From assembly GCF_004340525.1 (NCBI RefSeq), contig NZ_SLWX01000002.1:1-64000 (forward strand): 64,000 nt of DNA. The letters run 5' to 3'. Below, piece by piece: positions 24,838-35,459 of this stretch (position 1 is its first letter; each line of letters opens with the position of its first letter). The notes below the pieces were generated by a model, which was not told where the DNA came from, did no database searches, and saw nothing but the letters and a program-made list of their open reading frames with translations. The translations under genes were made by a program, and so were the position numbers. This DNA comes from Chromatocurvus halotolerans. Its GTDB lineage: Bacteria; Pseudomonadota; Gammaproteobacteria; Pseudomonadales; Halieaceae.

Positions 24838-26481
24838 GTGAAAGCATCCGACCTGTTCGTCCGCGCGCTGGAAGCTGAAGGCGTGAAATACATTTTTGGC
24901 ATTCCCGGCGAGGAAAATCTCGATCTGCTCGAATCCCTCCGAACTTCGTCAATCCGGCTGATTCTGACGCGGCACGAACAGGCCGCGGGCTTCATGGCGG
25001 CGACCTATGGGCGTCTTACCGGCAATGTCGGGGTCTGCCTGTCGACGCTGGGTCCGGGGGCGACAAATCTGGTCACTGCGGCTGCCTACGCCCAGCTGGG
25101 CGCCATGCCCATGCTGATGATCACGGGACAGAAACCGATCAAGAGCAGCAAGCAGGGGCGTTTCCAGGTCATTGACGCGGTGGACATGATGCAGCCGATT
25201 ACCAAACATACCGTGCAGGTTGTGAGCGGTGATCGCGTGCCGTCCATTGTGCGCGAGGCATTTCGCCTGGCGCATGAGGAGCGGCCGGGCGCTGTGCATA
25301 TTGAGTTGCCCGAGGATATTGCGGCGGAGCAGACCGATGTCCCCCTGCTTGCCGCCAGTGCGGTGCGCCGCCCCATCGCCGAATACAAGTCCATTGACGC
25401 CGCCGTTGGCATGATCGAGCAGGCGAGGTCGCCGGTGCTGCTGATCGGTGCCGGCGCCAACCGCAAGCTCACGGCAAAAATGCTGCGCGAGTTTGTCGAC
25501 AAAACGGATATTCCGTTTATCACCACGCAGATGGGAAAGGGCGTTCTGGACGAGAAGCATCACCGCTTCATGGGAAATACCGCGTTATCAGACGGCGATT
25601 TTGTGCACCGGGTCATCGGTGCGGCTGACCTCATCATCAACATCGGTCACGATGTGGTCGAAAAACCCCCCTTTTTCATGCGCGCGACGGACAAACGCCA
25701 GGTTATGCATATCAACTTCGAGACCGCTGCGGTTGATCCGGTGTATTTTCCCCAGCTGGAGGTGGTGGGCGATATTGCCAACAGCATCTGGCAGATCAAG
25801 GAAAAAATCAGCGTTCAGGATGACTGGTCTTTCGATTTCTTCAGCCGCGCGCACGATGCCTACCTAACCCATCGTGCCGAGGCGGAGGCGGACATGCGCT
25901 TCCCGATGCTGCCAGAGCGCCTGGTCAGGGTAGTGCGTGATGTCCTGCCCCCAGAGGGTATCGTGACGCTGGATAACGGGGTCTACAAGATCTGGTTTGC
26001 GCGCAATTTCCCGGCAGCGCATCCGAACACGCTGCTGCTGGACAACGCTCTCGCCACCATGGGCGCGGGGCTGCCGTCGGCAATGGCGGCGAAGCTGGTG
26101 CATCCGGACAGACCGGTGATTGCCGTGGTGGGTGACGGCGGATTCATGATGAACAGCCAGGAACTGGAGACAGCTGTCCGTCTCAAGCTGCATCTGGTCG
26201 TGGTGATACTGCGTGACGACGCTTACGGCATGATCAAGTGGAAGCAGGCCCAGATGCAGTTCCCTGACTATGGGCTGGATTACGGCAACCCGGATTTCGT
26301 GCAGTACGCCGAATCATATGGCGCACGCGGCTGGCGCGTGGCTGACAGTGCCGAGCTGGAGCCGCTGCTGACCCGCTGTCTGGGTGAGCCCGCCGTGCAC
26401 GTGATCGACGTGCCGGTGGACTACTCACTCAACGACGAAACGCTGCACAGAACGATACCGGCACTGAGTCGCGCGCTGTAA
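24838..26481 (+). CDS. acetolactate synthase, catabolic-type large subunit
   Basis: 547-residue thiamine diphosphate enzyme condensing two pyruvates to 2-acetolactate. The catalytic glutamate is E47 (LTRHEQAAGFMA); the ThDP-Mg motif GDGGFMMNSQELETAV starts at about G432 and is followed by RDDAYGMIKWKQ. Start at GTG 24838 with GTGAGG as ribosome-binding site. Neither an ilvN-type regulatory subunit nor an alsD decarboxylase is adjacent, which fits the stand-alone AlsS-like class more than the biosynthetic IlvB/IlvI class. It converges on rhlE with a 22-base gap. Which pathway it serves is open. Confidence 0.85.
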   Translation: MKASDLFVRALEAEGVKYIFGIPGEENLDLLESLRTSSIRLILTRHEQAAGFMAATYGRLTGNVGVCLSTLGPGATNLVTAAAYAQLGAMPMLMITGQKPIKSSKQGRFQVIDAVDMMQPITKHTVQVVSGDRVPSIVREAFRLAHEERPGAVHIELPEDIAAEQTDVPLLAASAVRRPIAEYKSIDAAVGMIEQARSPVLLIGAGANRKLTAKMLREFVDKTDIPFITTQMGKGVLDEKHHRFMGNTALSDGDFVHRVIGAADLIINIGHDVVEKPPFFMRATDKRQVMHINFETAAVDPVYFPQLEVVGDIANSIWQIKEKISVQDDWSFDFFSRAHDAYLTHRAEAEADMRFPMLPERLVRVVRDVLPPEGIVTLDNGVYKIWFARNFPAAHPNTLLLDNALATMGAGLPSAMAAKLVHPDRPVIAVVGDGGFMMNSQELETAVRLKLHLVVVILRDDAYGMIKWKQAQMQFPDYGLDYGNPDFVQYAESYGARGWRVADSAELEPLLTRCLGEPAVHVIDVPVDYSLNDETLHRTIPALSRAL

Positions 26482-26503
26482 CCGGCATGCGCCGCGCAAC
26501 GCT

Positions 26504-27841
<1,338 letters not shown>

Positions 27842-28249
27842 CGTCAGGATCCCTAACGTTGGATGCTGACGAACAGGAAGACACTGTCAGCAAGTGTCGA
27901 GGTGCGCAGGATACGCTATCGTCCGGCCTTTGCAACTGCCCGTAACGTTATCCATTCAGGCGCCCGGGTCACGCAGCAAGTCGCAGGGACAATCTGTGAA
28001 AATAAAGCGTGCACATCCCCGCATTCGGTGTTAATGTTCAAGGCGTTTGATAGTTGCAAGCATTTATGTCGCTTTAGTTCGTGTACGCTCTATCTGCCCC
28101 CATTGTAGGGACAGCCACTTCAAGGTCGCTATTCATTACTACGGGTCAGATTGTCGTTTCCCGTCCTGTTTGTTCATATTGCCCAGCATGACTTCAAGCA
28201 AGAACGCCCGCTTGTGGGCACAATCAATGAATGAGTAGGAATGTAGAAA
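27842..28249. other. 408-base divergent intergenic region (rhlE / csp leader)
   Basis: The longest non-coding stretch of the window and visibly richer in A+T than its surroundings. It should hold the rhlE promoter, the csp promoter and a csp 5' leader. I see two small inverted repeats near the csp start, GCCCGCTTGTGGGC (around 28206-28220) and ACGGG...CCCGT (around 28139-28164), but no match to the E. coli cold box. No open frame in it looks like a gene. Confidence 0.6.
27908..27935 (-). promoter_or_regulatory. possible rhlE promoter
   Basis: Minus-strand hexamers TTGCAA (plus 27930-27935) and TATCCT (plus 27908-27913) are 16 bp apart, each four of six to the sigma-70 consensus, about 70 bases upstream of the rhlE start. 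AGGGAT serves as ribosome-binding site near the ATG. Modest support only. Confidence 0.35.
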
Positions 28250-28459
28250 ATGGCATCAGTTACCGGTACAGTTAAGTGGTTCAACGAAACAAAAGGCTTT
28301 GGCTTCATCGAGCAGGAATCAGGCCCTGACGTGTTTGCACACTTCAGCGCTATCAGCGGTTCAGGTTTCAAAACCCTTCTGGAAGGTCAGAAAGTGCAGT
28401 TCAATGTCACGCAGGGCCAGAAAGGCCCCCAGGCGTCTGATATTGAAGTTATTGCGTAA
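28250..28459 (+). CDS. cold-shock protein, CspA family
   Basis: 69-residue single cold-shock domain. RNP1 is KGFGFI at about 15-20 and RNP2 is DVFAHF at about 27-32, with [11 protein letters not shown] as the usual N-terminal strand. Binds single-stranded RNA and DNA and melts structures that block translation. The ATG is preceded by TAGGA at suitable distance. It is a monocistronic gene with its own terminator and long leader. Whether it is cold-inducible or constitutive cannot be read from the sequence. Confidence 0.95.
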   Translation: MASVTGTVKWFNETKGFGFIEQESGPDVFAHFSAISGSGFKTLLEGQKVQFNVTQGQKGPQASDIEVIA

Positions 28460-28482
28460 CGCGATAGCACAGTGACAGCAGG

Positions 28483-28515
28483 AACCCGGTTGGCGAAAGC
28501 CAGCCGGGTTTTTTT
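28483..28515 (+). terminator. intrinsic terminator of csp
   Basis: A 12-bp stem (AACCCGGTTGGC with GCCAGCCGGGTT, one G-T wobble) closes on a GAAA loop and is followed by a run of seven T. It starts 24 bases after the csp stop, and it is the clearest rho-independent terminator in the window. Confidence 0.92.
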
Positions 28516-28634
28516 GTGGGCGCTTTTTCTTGTGCTTGATATCAGGCATGTGCTCGATATCAGGGACCTCGACTGCCCGCAAGCCGGGCGGGCTAACAGG
28601 CTATGACCGCCGGCTGCTCATGCCGGCATCTGTG

Positions 28635-31600
28635 TCACGCTGATGTAACGGGGCGCCCCGGGTCACTGCTTCGCTCGCTGAACCGGGCCCGGATATCGGC
28701 AAACCTGCCGCGCAGATGGTCGGGCAGCGCCAGCATGGCTGGCGTTGCGATCAGCGTAAGGATGGTCGCGAAGCTCAGGCCGAACACGATCGCCTGGGAG
28801 AGTGGCCCCCAGAAAGTGGCCATCTGGCCGCTGGCAGTGATACTGCGGTTGATCAGGTCCACCGACAGGCCGCACGCGAGTGGCAGCAAGCCGAAAACCG
28901 TCGTCACAGTAGTGAGCAGAACCGGCCGCAGACGTTGCGAGGCCGATAGCACTACGACCTCCGCCGTGCTGAGGCCGGGCTGCTCTCTGCGTACGGTGTT
29001 GAAGGTATCAATCAGGACGATATTGTTGTTCACCACAATGCCCGCCAGCGCAACGACGCCAACGCCTGAGAGAATGGCGCTGAAAGGCTTGTCGAGAATC
29101 AGTAAGCCAAGAAGCACGCCCGCAGTTGACATGATCACCGCCAGCAGAATCAGTGCGCTCTGGTAGAAACTGTTGAACTGCGTGACAAGCAGAATGAACA
29201 TGAGCAGCAGTGACAGCAGGAAGGCCACCTGCACGAAAGCCAGGGAGTCTGACTGCTCTTCGTTGGCGCCGCGGAAGCGGATATCCAGGCGAGGATCGAA
29301 GGTCTGTGTGTTCAGCCAGGACTCGATGTCACGGACCATGCTGTCTGCGAGTACACCATCAATGACATCAGCGCGTATGCGCTCTACCGGTGTCCCGTCG
29401 ATACGCTCAAAGGTGTCGACACCCGGCGAGGGCTGCAGCGTCACAAAATTCGACAGCGGCACATGCCCCATGGCAGTGCTGATGCGGAGATCGTCCATGG
29501 CGCCGATACCGCGCTCATTCAGGGGATAGCGTACGCGAATGTCAACCGCATCGTCAGCGGATTCCGGCCGGTATTCCGCCACTTTGACGCCGTTGGTCAC
29601 CAGCTGCACCGCGACTCCCGCGGAGGAGACGTCAGCACCGTAAATAGCGGCCTGGGCGCGATCCACATCCATCTGCCACTCGATGGTCGGCAGCGCCAGC
29701 GTGTCATCGATATCCACCAGCTCGGGCAGGGACTGCATGTACTCCTTGATGCGGGCGAGGGCGGGCTCAAGCAGAGCGCGCTGGGGTGAGCGCAGCTCTA
29801 TCTGTATCGGCTTGCCGACCGGTGGGCCTTGCTCCTGAGCCATGACGTCCACTGTGATGCCCGCCAGCGGATCCGTGCGACGACGAATTTCCTTTATGAT
29901 CTCGCGCCCCTTGATGTTGCGTTCGCTCTCGGGGAACAGCTGGATAAAAATGGAGCCAATGCGATCTGCGGTGCTCATCGCGCCGCGCCCCATGCCGTTG
30001 CCGCCGGGGAGAATCGTGCGCGAGTTCAGTGCCTCGATGCCGGGTATCTCGAGAATCTCCCGCTCCACTTCATAGACCAGCGCGTTGACCTCGTCGGCTG
30101 AGAAATTGCCCTGTGCGCGAACCGACACCTGTATGAACTGCGGGTCAGAGTCCGAGAAGAACACCATGCCCTTGCTGTACTTGCCATAGGCGACAAAAAT
30201 GCTCATCAGTCCCGCGAGCACGATCATGAGAGTGAGGCCGGGCCTGGCGCATACGCGCGCGAGGAAGCGGGCGTAGCCGCCGGTCACTGTCGGCAGGGTT
30301 GTGGGATCGCCGCTCTCGAGCTCCTGCATGGCCTTGGCTGCCGCACGGGAATGGACGGTGGGTCGCCCGAAGACCGTGCCCAGCACCGGGCCGAACAGCA
30401 GGGCATACAGCAGCGAGCCGGCCAGGACCGTGAACACGGTGACCGGCAGGAAGCTCATGAATTTTCCGGGAATGCCCGGCCAGAAGATCAGCGGCAGAAA
30501 GGCCGCGAGCGTTGTCGCCACGGACGCGGTGACCGGCCAGAACATGCGCTTTACCGACTCTGAGTAGGCGGCCCGGTGGTCCATGCCCTCACCCATTTTG
30601 CGGTCGGCGTACTCGGTAACCACAATGGCACCGTCAATCAGCATGCCCAGCCCGAGCAGCATGCCGAACATCACCATGAAGTTGAAGGTGTAGCCCAGCA
30701 GATAAATGATGATCACGGAAAACAGCAGCGACACAGGAATACCGAGACCGACGATCACGCCGCTGCGAAAGCCCATGGTTGCCACGACGAGAATCATGAC
30801 CAGCGCCAGGGCCGTAAAGATGTTGCCCTGGAGTTCCGTGACCTGCAGCCCTGCGAACTCGGCCTGATCCTGCGTGGTGAGCACCTTGATGCTGCTGGGT
30901 ATCTCGGGGCGCATCTCTTCCAGGAGGGCACGTAATGCGTCGACTGTCTCGATGATATTGCCGTTGGCCCGGGCGCGCACGGCAATCGATATGGCGTCCA
31001 TGCCATTGACGCGGGCGTGGCTGTCGCGATCCTTGAAGGTCTTGCGGATCTCGGCGACTTCGCGCAATGTGACCACGGTATCGCCAGAGCTGGTAATGGG
31101 CAGGCTCATTACGTCTTCCGGGCGCTCCACAATGGAGGGTACCTTCACGGAAAAACGCCCGCTGCCGGTATCGATACTGCCCGCCGGGATCAGCCGGTTG
31201 TTGCGCTGCAGCGTGTTGATCAGTGTCTCACTGGATATCTGGTAGGTATCCAGAGCCTCCGGATCAATGATCACCTCCAGAAGTTCCTCACGGTGGCCCT
31301 GAAGGTCGGCCTTGAGTACTGAGGGTATAGTCTCTATCCGGTCGCGTAACATGAGTGCCGTTTCATACACGATGCGCTCGGGGGCACCATCACCGATCAG
31401 GCTGATCTGCAGTATGGGATACTCGTCGATTTCAATTTCGCGAACGATCGGCTCCTCCGCCGTGGCCGGAATCTCGGCCTTGCCGCGGTCAACGGCCTCG
31501 CGCACGTCTGTCAGTGCCTGGCTGAGATCCTGCTCGGGGCCGAATTCGATGAACAGCGTGGCATTGCCCTCGGATGCCATCGCCGTGATTTCATCAATGC

Positions 31601-31826
31601 CCTCCACCTTTCGCAGTTCGGTTTCCATCGGCTGTATCAGCAGGCGTTCGGCGTCCTCGGGCGAGATACCCTCGTGCATGATGCCCACATAGAAAAAGGG
31701 CACTTCTATGTGGGGTTCGTTGGCTATTGGCAGGATGGAGCGCGCGATAAGCCCGCACAGGATGATAACGCCCATGAGCATTAGCGTGCTGCGCGAGCGA
31801 TTGATCGCGGCGTCTATAAAACTCAT
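28635..31826 (-). CDS. RND efflux transporter permease
   Basis: 1063-residue inner-membrane pump subunit of the AcrB/MexB superfamily with the standard two repeats of membrane helices and large periplasmic loops. First helix at 10-30; the TM4 proton-relay segment reads GLGMLIDGAIVVTEYADRK, with D398 followed by G399 where AcrB has two adjacent aspartates. The C-terminal repeat includes VVALAGIVVNNNIVLIDTFN. The start ATG overlaps the adaptor stop (ATGA), so adaptor and pump form one unit; no outer-membrane TolC-type gene is attached. Substrate unknown; the family is broad. Confidence 0.92.
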   Translation of the reverse strand: MSFIDAAINRSRSTLMLMGVIILCGLIARSILPIANEPHIEVPFFYVGIMHEGISPEDAERLLIQPMETELRKVEGIDEITAMASEGNATLFIEFGPEQDLSQALTDVREAVDRGKAEIPATAEEPIVREIEIDEYPILQISLIGDGAPERIVYETALMLRDRIETIPSVLKADLQGHREELLEVIIDPEALDTYQISSETLINTLQRNNRLIPAGSIDTGSGRFSVKVPSIVERPEDVMSLPITSSGDTVVTLREVAEIRKTFKDRDSHARVNGMDAISIAVRARANGNIIETVDALRALLEEMRPEIPSSIKVLTTQDQAEFAGLQVTELQGNIFTALALVMILVVATMGFRSGVIVGLGIPVSLLFSVIIIYLLGYTFNFMVMFGMLLGLGMLIDGAIVVTEYADRKMGEGMDHRAAYSESVKRMFWPVTASVATTLAAFLPLIFWPGIPGKFMSFLPVTVFTVLAGSLLYALLFGPVLGTVFGRPTVHSRAAAKAMQELESGDPTTLPTVTGGYARFLARVCARPGLTLMIVLAGLMSIFVAYGKYSKGMVFFSDSDPQFIQVSVRAQGNFSADEVNALVYEVEREILEIPGIEALNSRTILPGGNGMGRGAMSTADRIGSIFIQLFPESERNIKGREIIKEIRRRTDPLAGITVDVMAQEQGPPVGKPIQIELRSPQRALLEPALARIKEYMQSLPELVDIDDTLALPTIEWQMDVDRAQAAIYGADVSSAGVAVQLVTNGVKVAEYRPESADDAVDIRVRYPLNERGIGAMDDLRISTAMGHVPLSNFVTLQPSPGVDTFERIDGTPVERIRADVIDGVLADSMVRDIESWLNTQTFDPRLDIRFRGANEEQSDSLAFVQVAFLLSLLLMFILLVTQFNSFYQSALILLAVIMSTAGVLLGLLILDKPFSAILSGVGVVALAGIVVNNNIVLIDTFNTVRREQPGLSTAEVVVLSASQRLRPVLLTTVTTVFGLLPLACGLSVDLINRSITASGQMATFWGPLSQAIVFGLSFATILTLIATPAMLALPDHLRGRFADIRARFSERSSDPGRPVTSA

Positions 31827-32938
31827 GATGACGCGCTCCGGGAGGCGACCGTGCCGCTTTCCGTGACGGGCTCGACACGCTGTCCGGGAACAACGGATTC
31901 CTGGCCGACGATGATCAGGCGCGTGCGATCGGGCAGACCGGTAATCCAGGCGCCGTTGGGCGTATCTTCAATAATCGTGATGTGCCGGAACTCGACCTGG
32001 TCACGATCGTCCAGTATGCGAACGCCGACACGACCGGCATCGTCCAGCGCAAACAGGGCCGGCGAGACCCGGTGCGCCTGCACCTCATCGCGGGCGATGA
32101 ACAGCGTTGCGGTGACGCCGGATCTCAGCGCGTAGTCACTGTTATCGACCGTCGCCTCCAGCGCATAGGTTCGCGTCTGGTTGTCGCTCTGGCGACCGAC
32201 AAAGCTGACGATGCCCGTCACCTCCTGGCCGGTGGCGATGCGGGCGTTGACACTGTCGCCTTTCTCGATGGCACTCACGTCGCGTTCGGTCACGCGCGCG
32301 GTCAACAGCATCGGATCGAGATCCAGCAGTGTCACGCAGTCACCACCGGGAGACAGGTAATCGCCGCTGTTGGCGTGAATCTCTTCGACCATGCCGGCGA
32401 ACGGCGCCCGGATTTCGGTGCGCGCCAGGTTGAGCCGTGCCCGTCGAAGGACCGCCTCGGCCGCCGCCTGTGAGGCCTCGGCCTGGGCGATGGCGGTATC
32501 CGACTGCAGCCCCTTTTCTTTCAGACGCTGACTGCCTTCATATTCCAGCGTGGCGCGGCGCAGCATGGCCTCGGCTTCGGCAACTGCCGCGCTGCGGTCG
32601 TCATCCGCAAGACGGCAAAGGAGTGCGTTCTGCTCCACACGCTCACCGCGTTCGACTGCGCGCTCGGTCACCACCCCGGTGATTTCTGATTTGACGACGA
32701 CGGTGCGCTTATTGGCAGTGCGCCCGCGCAGAGTGATGCGCTGGATGCGGGGTTCCGCCTCGATCTCACGCACGCGGACCCTCGGCAGCTCGTTTTTTTC
32801 GCGGGGTTCGAAGGATTGTTCGGCCAGTACGGGCCGGGTGTCGGGATCGACGGCTTCGTCACCGGAGAGAAGGCCTGACAGCAGCCAAAGACCGATTGCT
32901 GCCGCGATCAAAAAGGCAGTGATCAGGTTTTTGCGCAT
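31823..32938 (-). CDS. RND efflux periplasmic adaptor subunit
   Basis: 371-residue membrane-fusion protein. N-terminal membrane anchor (about 5-25), then barrel-sandwich halves around KRTVVVKSEITGVVTE and TEIRAPFAGMVEEI, a helical hairpin (about 110-165, ADDDRSAAVAEAEAML onward) and the beta-barrel domain. It links the RND pump to an outer-membrane channel encoded elsewhere. Four-base overlap with the pump gene downstream. The start is an ATG with AGGAGG-like bases just upstream. A 60-base gap separates it from the aspartoacylase-like gene, which is probably a separate unit ending there. Confidence 0.92.
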   Translation of the reverse strand: MRKNLITAFLIAAAIGLWLLSGLLSGDEAVDPDTRPVLAEQSFEPREKNELPRVRVREIEAEPRIQRITLRGRTANKRTVVVKSEITGVVTERAVERGERVEQNALLCRLADDDRSAAVAEAEAMLRRATLEYEGSQRLKEKGLQSDTAIAQAEASQAAAEAVLRRARLNLARTEIRAPFAGMVEEIHANSGDYLSPGGDCVTLLDLDPMLLTARVTERDVSAIEKGDSVNARIATGQEVTGIVSFVGRQSDNQTRTYALEATVDNSDYALRSGVTATLFIARDEVQAHRVSPALFALDDAGRVGVRILDDRDQVEFRHITIIEDTPNGAWITGLPDRTRLIIVGQESVVPGQRVEPVTESGTVASRSASS

Positions 32939-32998
32939 AGGAGGTGACCGGGGCGCATCGCCCTGCAGTGAAAATCAGTCGACGAGTATATCATTGCA

Positions 32999-34027
32999 TC
33001 AATCAATCTGGCTTTCGTACTCTTCGTGAAATTGTTCCAGGTGTCGCTCCACGAGGGCGGTCTGTCGACCGTAGCGAGCGACATGGAACACGGCATCGCC
33101 CTCGTATACCAGCGGCAGGTTGGTGCGGCCGATGACCACCCCGTCGTGGGTTGCCACCATCGGCACCTCGCTGCTGCCGAGTGGGTCGGCGACCACGGCA
33201 ACGGTTTCTCCCGCCACTATCTTGGCGCCAAGGGGAACCAGGGTGCTGAGAATGCCGCTTTCCGGGGCCCGCAGCCAGCTCGACTGGTCGCTCACTATGG
33301 GTGCGGGCACCGGCTTGCGGCGGGGGCTGCGGCGCAACAGGCCCACTTCCCGCAGGACGTTGATGACGCCGGAGACGCCGGCACGGATATACATCTCGTC
33401 GAAGCGCAGGGCCTCGCCGGCCTCGTAGAGAATGACCGGAATGCCGGCATCACCGGCTGCCTCCCGCAGCGAGCCGTCGCGGATCTTCGCATCGATCGCC
33501 AGCGGAACGCCGAAGGCCTCCGTCATGGCCCGCGCTCCGGGCATGTCCAGGTCAGCGCGAATCTGGGGGAAATTGGCCCGATGGCGGGCGCCGGTATGCA
33601 GGTCAATGCCGTAATCGCACTTGAGCACGATTTCCCGGAGGAAGGTGTTGGCGACCCGCGCTGCGAGCGATCCGGCTTCCGAACCCGGAAAGGAGCGGTT
33701 GAGGTCCCTGCCATCCGGCAGGTAGCGGGAATGGTTCAGAAATCCGTAGATATTGACGATGGGAATCGCCAGGAGCGTGCCGCGCAGGTTGCGTAGCGAA
33801 CGGTGCTTGAGCATTCGCCGGATGATTTCGACACCGTTGATTTCGTCGCCGTGCACGGCCGCACAGACGAAGGCGATGGGTCCCGGCTGTCGGCCATGTA
33901 TGACCTGTACGCTGATGGACAGGTCGTCATGCGTGTAGAGTGGAGCCACCGGGATATCAACGGTCTTTTTTTCTCCGGGAGCAATGCTGATACCCCCGAT
34001 GTCAATAGCGCCGCGTGATCTGGCCAT
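32999..34027 (-). CDS. succinylglutamate desuccinylase/aspartoacylase family deacylase
   Basis: 342-residue zinc carboxypeptidase-like deacylase. Zinc ligands H59 and E62 (HGDE) and H144 (DLHTG) are in place, with the substrate-binding DGRDLNRSFPG near 105-115 and a likely catalytic glutamate in ILYEAGEA. A C-terminal barrel-sandwich part (about 260-310, APESGILSTLVPLGAKIVAGE) is typical of this subgroup. Start taken at the ATG four bases after the rimK stop, with AGGGAT upstream; a longer frame reaches into rimK. Adjacent to RimK it is a candidate for removing or trimming the amino-acid tags that RimK adds; that is inference. Confidence 0.88.
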   Translation of the reverse strand: MARSRGAIDIGGISIAPGEKKTVDIPVAPLYTHDDLSISVQVIHGRQPGPIAFVCAAVHGDEINGVEIIRRMLKHRSLRNLRGTLLAIPIVNIYGFLNHSRYLPDGRDLNRSFPGSEAGSLAARVANTFLREIVLKCDYGIDLHTGARHRANFPQIRADLDMPGARAMTEAFGVPLAIDAKIRDGSLREAAGDAGIPVILYEAGEALRFDEMYIRAGVSGVINVLREVGLLRRSPRRKPVPAPIVSDQSSWLRAPESGILSTLVPLGAKIVAGETVAVVADPLGSSEVPMVATHDGVVIGRTNLPLVYEGDAVFHVARYGRQTALVERHLEQFHEEYESQID

Positions 34028-34031
34028 GTCT

Positions 34032-34946
34032 CTATCCCTGAGTGCGTCGGCTGTCGGTGCGCGTTGGCCTCGCGTTCTCCTCGACATACTGGATGATTCT
34101 GCTGGCGATATTCTTGCCGCTGGCCTCTTCGATACCGCGCAGACCCGGGGAGGAGTTGACCTCCATGATCAACGGTCCCCGGGACGAGCGCAGTATATCG
34201 ACGCCTGCCACCGCGAGTCCCATGGTCTGTGCCGCCTTGACCGCCGTGCGCCGCTCTTCCGGCGTCAGCTTGGTCGGCTGTGCACTGCCGCCGCGGTGAA
34301 GGTTGGAGCGGAATTCGCCTTCCGCGGCGCTGCGCTCCATGGCGGCGACGACCCGGCGGCCGATAATAAAGGCGCGCACGTCCGAGCCACCCGCTTCCTT
34401 GATGAACTCCTGCACCAGGAAGTCAGCGCCGAGCTCGATGAAGGCATCGATCACGGATTCCGCGGCTTTGTAGGTTTCCGCCAGGACAACACCGCGCCCC
34501 TGCGTACCCTCGAGGAGTTTCAGCACTACGGGGGTGCCGCCGACCATCTTGATCAGCTCGCGGCCGTTCTCCACGCTGTGGGCAAAGCCGGTGACCGGCA
34601 TGCCGACGCCCTTGCGCGACATGAGCTGCAGCGCCCGCAGCTTGTCCCGCGAACGTCCCAGCGGGATCGACTCCGTGAGGCAGTAGACCCCCATCATCTC
34701 GAATTGCCGGATGACCGCCGTGCCGTACTCTGTTATCGAGGCGCCAATGCGCGGAATGATGGCATCGAATCCTTCAACGGCCTTGCCTTTGTAATAAATG
34801 GCGGGCCTGGCCGAGTTGATATCCATGTAGCACTTCAGCGTGTCCATGACTTCAACATCATGGCCGCGTTCGCGAGCCGCCTCTGCCAGCCGCTGCGTGC
34901 TGTAGAGTCGTGAGTTGCGCGAGAGAATGCCTATCTTCATTTTCAT
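34032..34946 (-). CDS. rimK: RimK-type alpha-L-glutamate ligase
   Basis: ATP-grasp ligase of 304 residues (E. coli RimK 300) that adds glutamates to the C-terminus of ribosomal protein S6 or makes poly-glutamate. [17 protein letters not shown] is the family N-terminus; [16 protein letters not shown] gives the ATP-grasp lysine and glycine loop, and [22 protein letters not shown] holds the metal-binding E and N. Two starts are possible six bases apart (MKMKIG or MKIG). Thirty bases downstream of the RimB-like gene and four before the deacylase, it is the centre of a four-gene operon. Confidence 0.92.
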   Translation of the reverse strand: MKMKIGILSRNSRLYSTQRLAEAARERGHDVEVMDTLKCYMDINSARPAIYYKGKAVEGFDAIIPRIGASITEYGTAVIRQFEMMGVYCLTESIPLGRSRDKLRALQLMSRKGVGMPVTGFAHSVENGRELIKMVGGTPVVLKLLEGTQGRGVVLAETYKAAESVIDAFIELGADFLVQEFIKEAGGSDVRAFIIGRRVVAAMERSAAEGEFRSNLHRGGSAQPTKLTPEERRTAVKAAQTMGLAVAGVDILRSSRGPLIMEVNSSPGLRGIEEASGKNIASRIIQYVEENARPTRTDSRRTQG

Positions 34947-34976
34947 GGTCGGGCGGTGACCTGTGTCAGTGGTTTT

Positions 34977-35456
34977 CTAGCGGGGAGGTTTCCCGACCAG
35001 GTAGGAGCGGCCGGAATCCACCACAAAGTTGCGTTTCAGCGCCGTGCGGCCCAACAGGCAACGAAAACGCATGGAGTCGCGATCCGTCAGCGTTACCTCG
35101 GCTGTCAACTGATGGGGGCCAATGTGGATCTCCGCCTCGATGACATAACGCATCTCAGCGTGCCCGCCGGAATCGCGCACCGACCGGCGGTCGACAACCG
35201 GGGCTTCGCACTCCAGTACTGTGTCCTGATCCCGTTGATTGGGATGGATGGAGAAGGCGACATAAAGTCTGCCGTCCCGCTCGAAAGGAGACACCTTGAA
35301 GGCGTGCAGTGCACTGGTGCGTGCCCCGGTATCGACCTTTGCCTTGATGGCGTCGATACCGAGAGCCGGGAAGCTGATCCACTCCCGCCAGCCTACCCGA
35401 GGCAGGCCGGGTGGAACAGGAGTTTCGTCCCGGTTGGTAGCGCTGGCGCCTGACAC
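34977..35456 (-). CDS. RimB-like retropepsin-type protease (ATP-dependent zinc protease family)
   Basis: 159-residue protein of the family named ATP-dependent zinc protease, in fact an aspartic-protease-like fold: the catalytic triplet D42-T-G lies in AKVDTGARTSALHAF, and LLGRTALKRNFVVD is the second conserved loop. A relative next to rimK in Pseudomonas is called RimB and affects RimK activity. The GTG start follows the ferritin-like gene's stop by three bases and has no strong ribosome-binding site of its own, so coupling to that gene is likely. Confidence 0.85.
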   Translation of the reverse strand: MSGASATNRDETPVPPGLPRVGWREWISFPALGIDAIKAKVDTGARTSALHAFKVSPFERDGRLYVAFSIHPNQRDQDTVLECEAPVVDRRSVRDSGGHAEMRYVIEAEIHIGPHQLTAEVTLTDRDSMRFRCLLGRTALKRNFVVDSGRSYLVGKPPR

Positions 35457-35459
35457 GGG

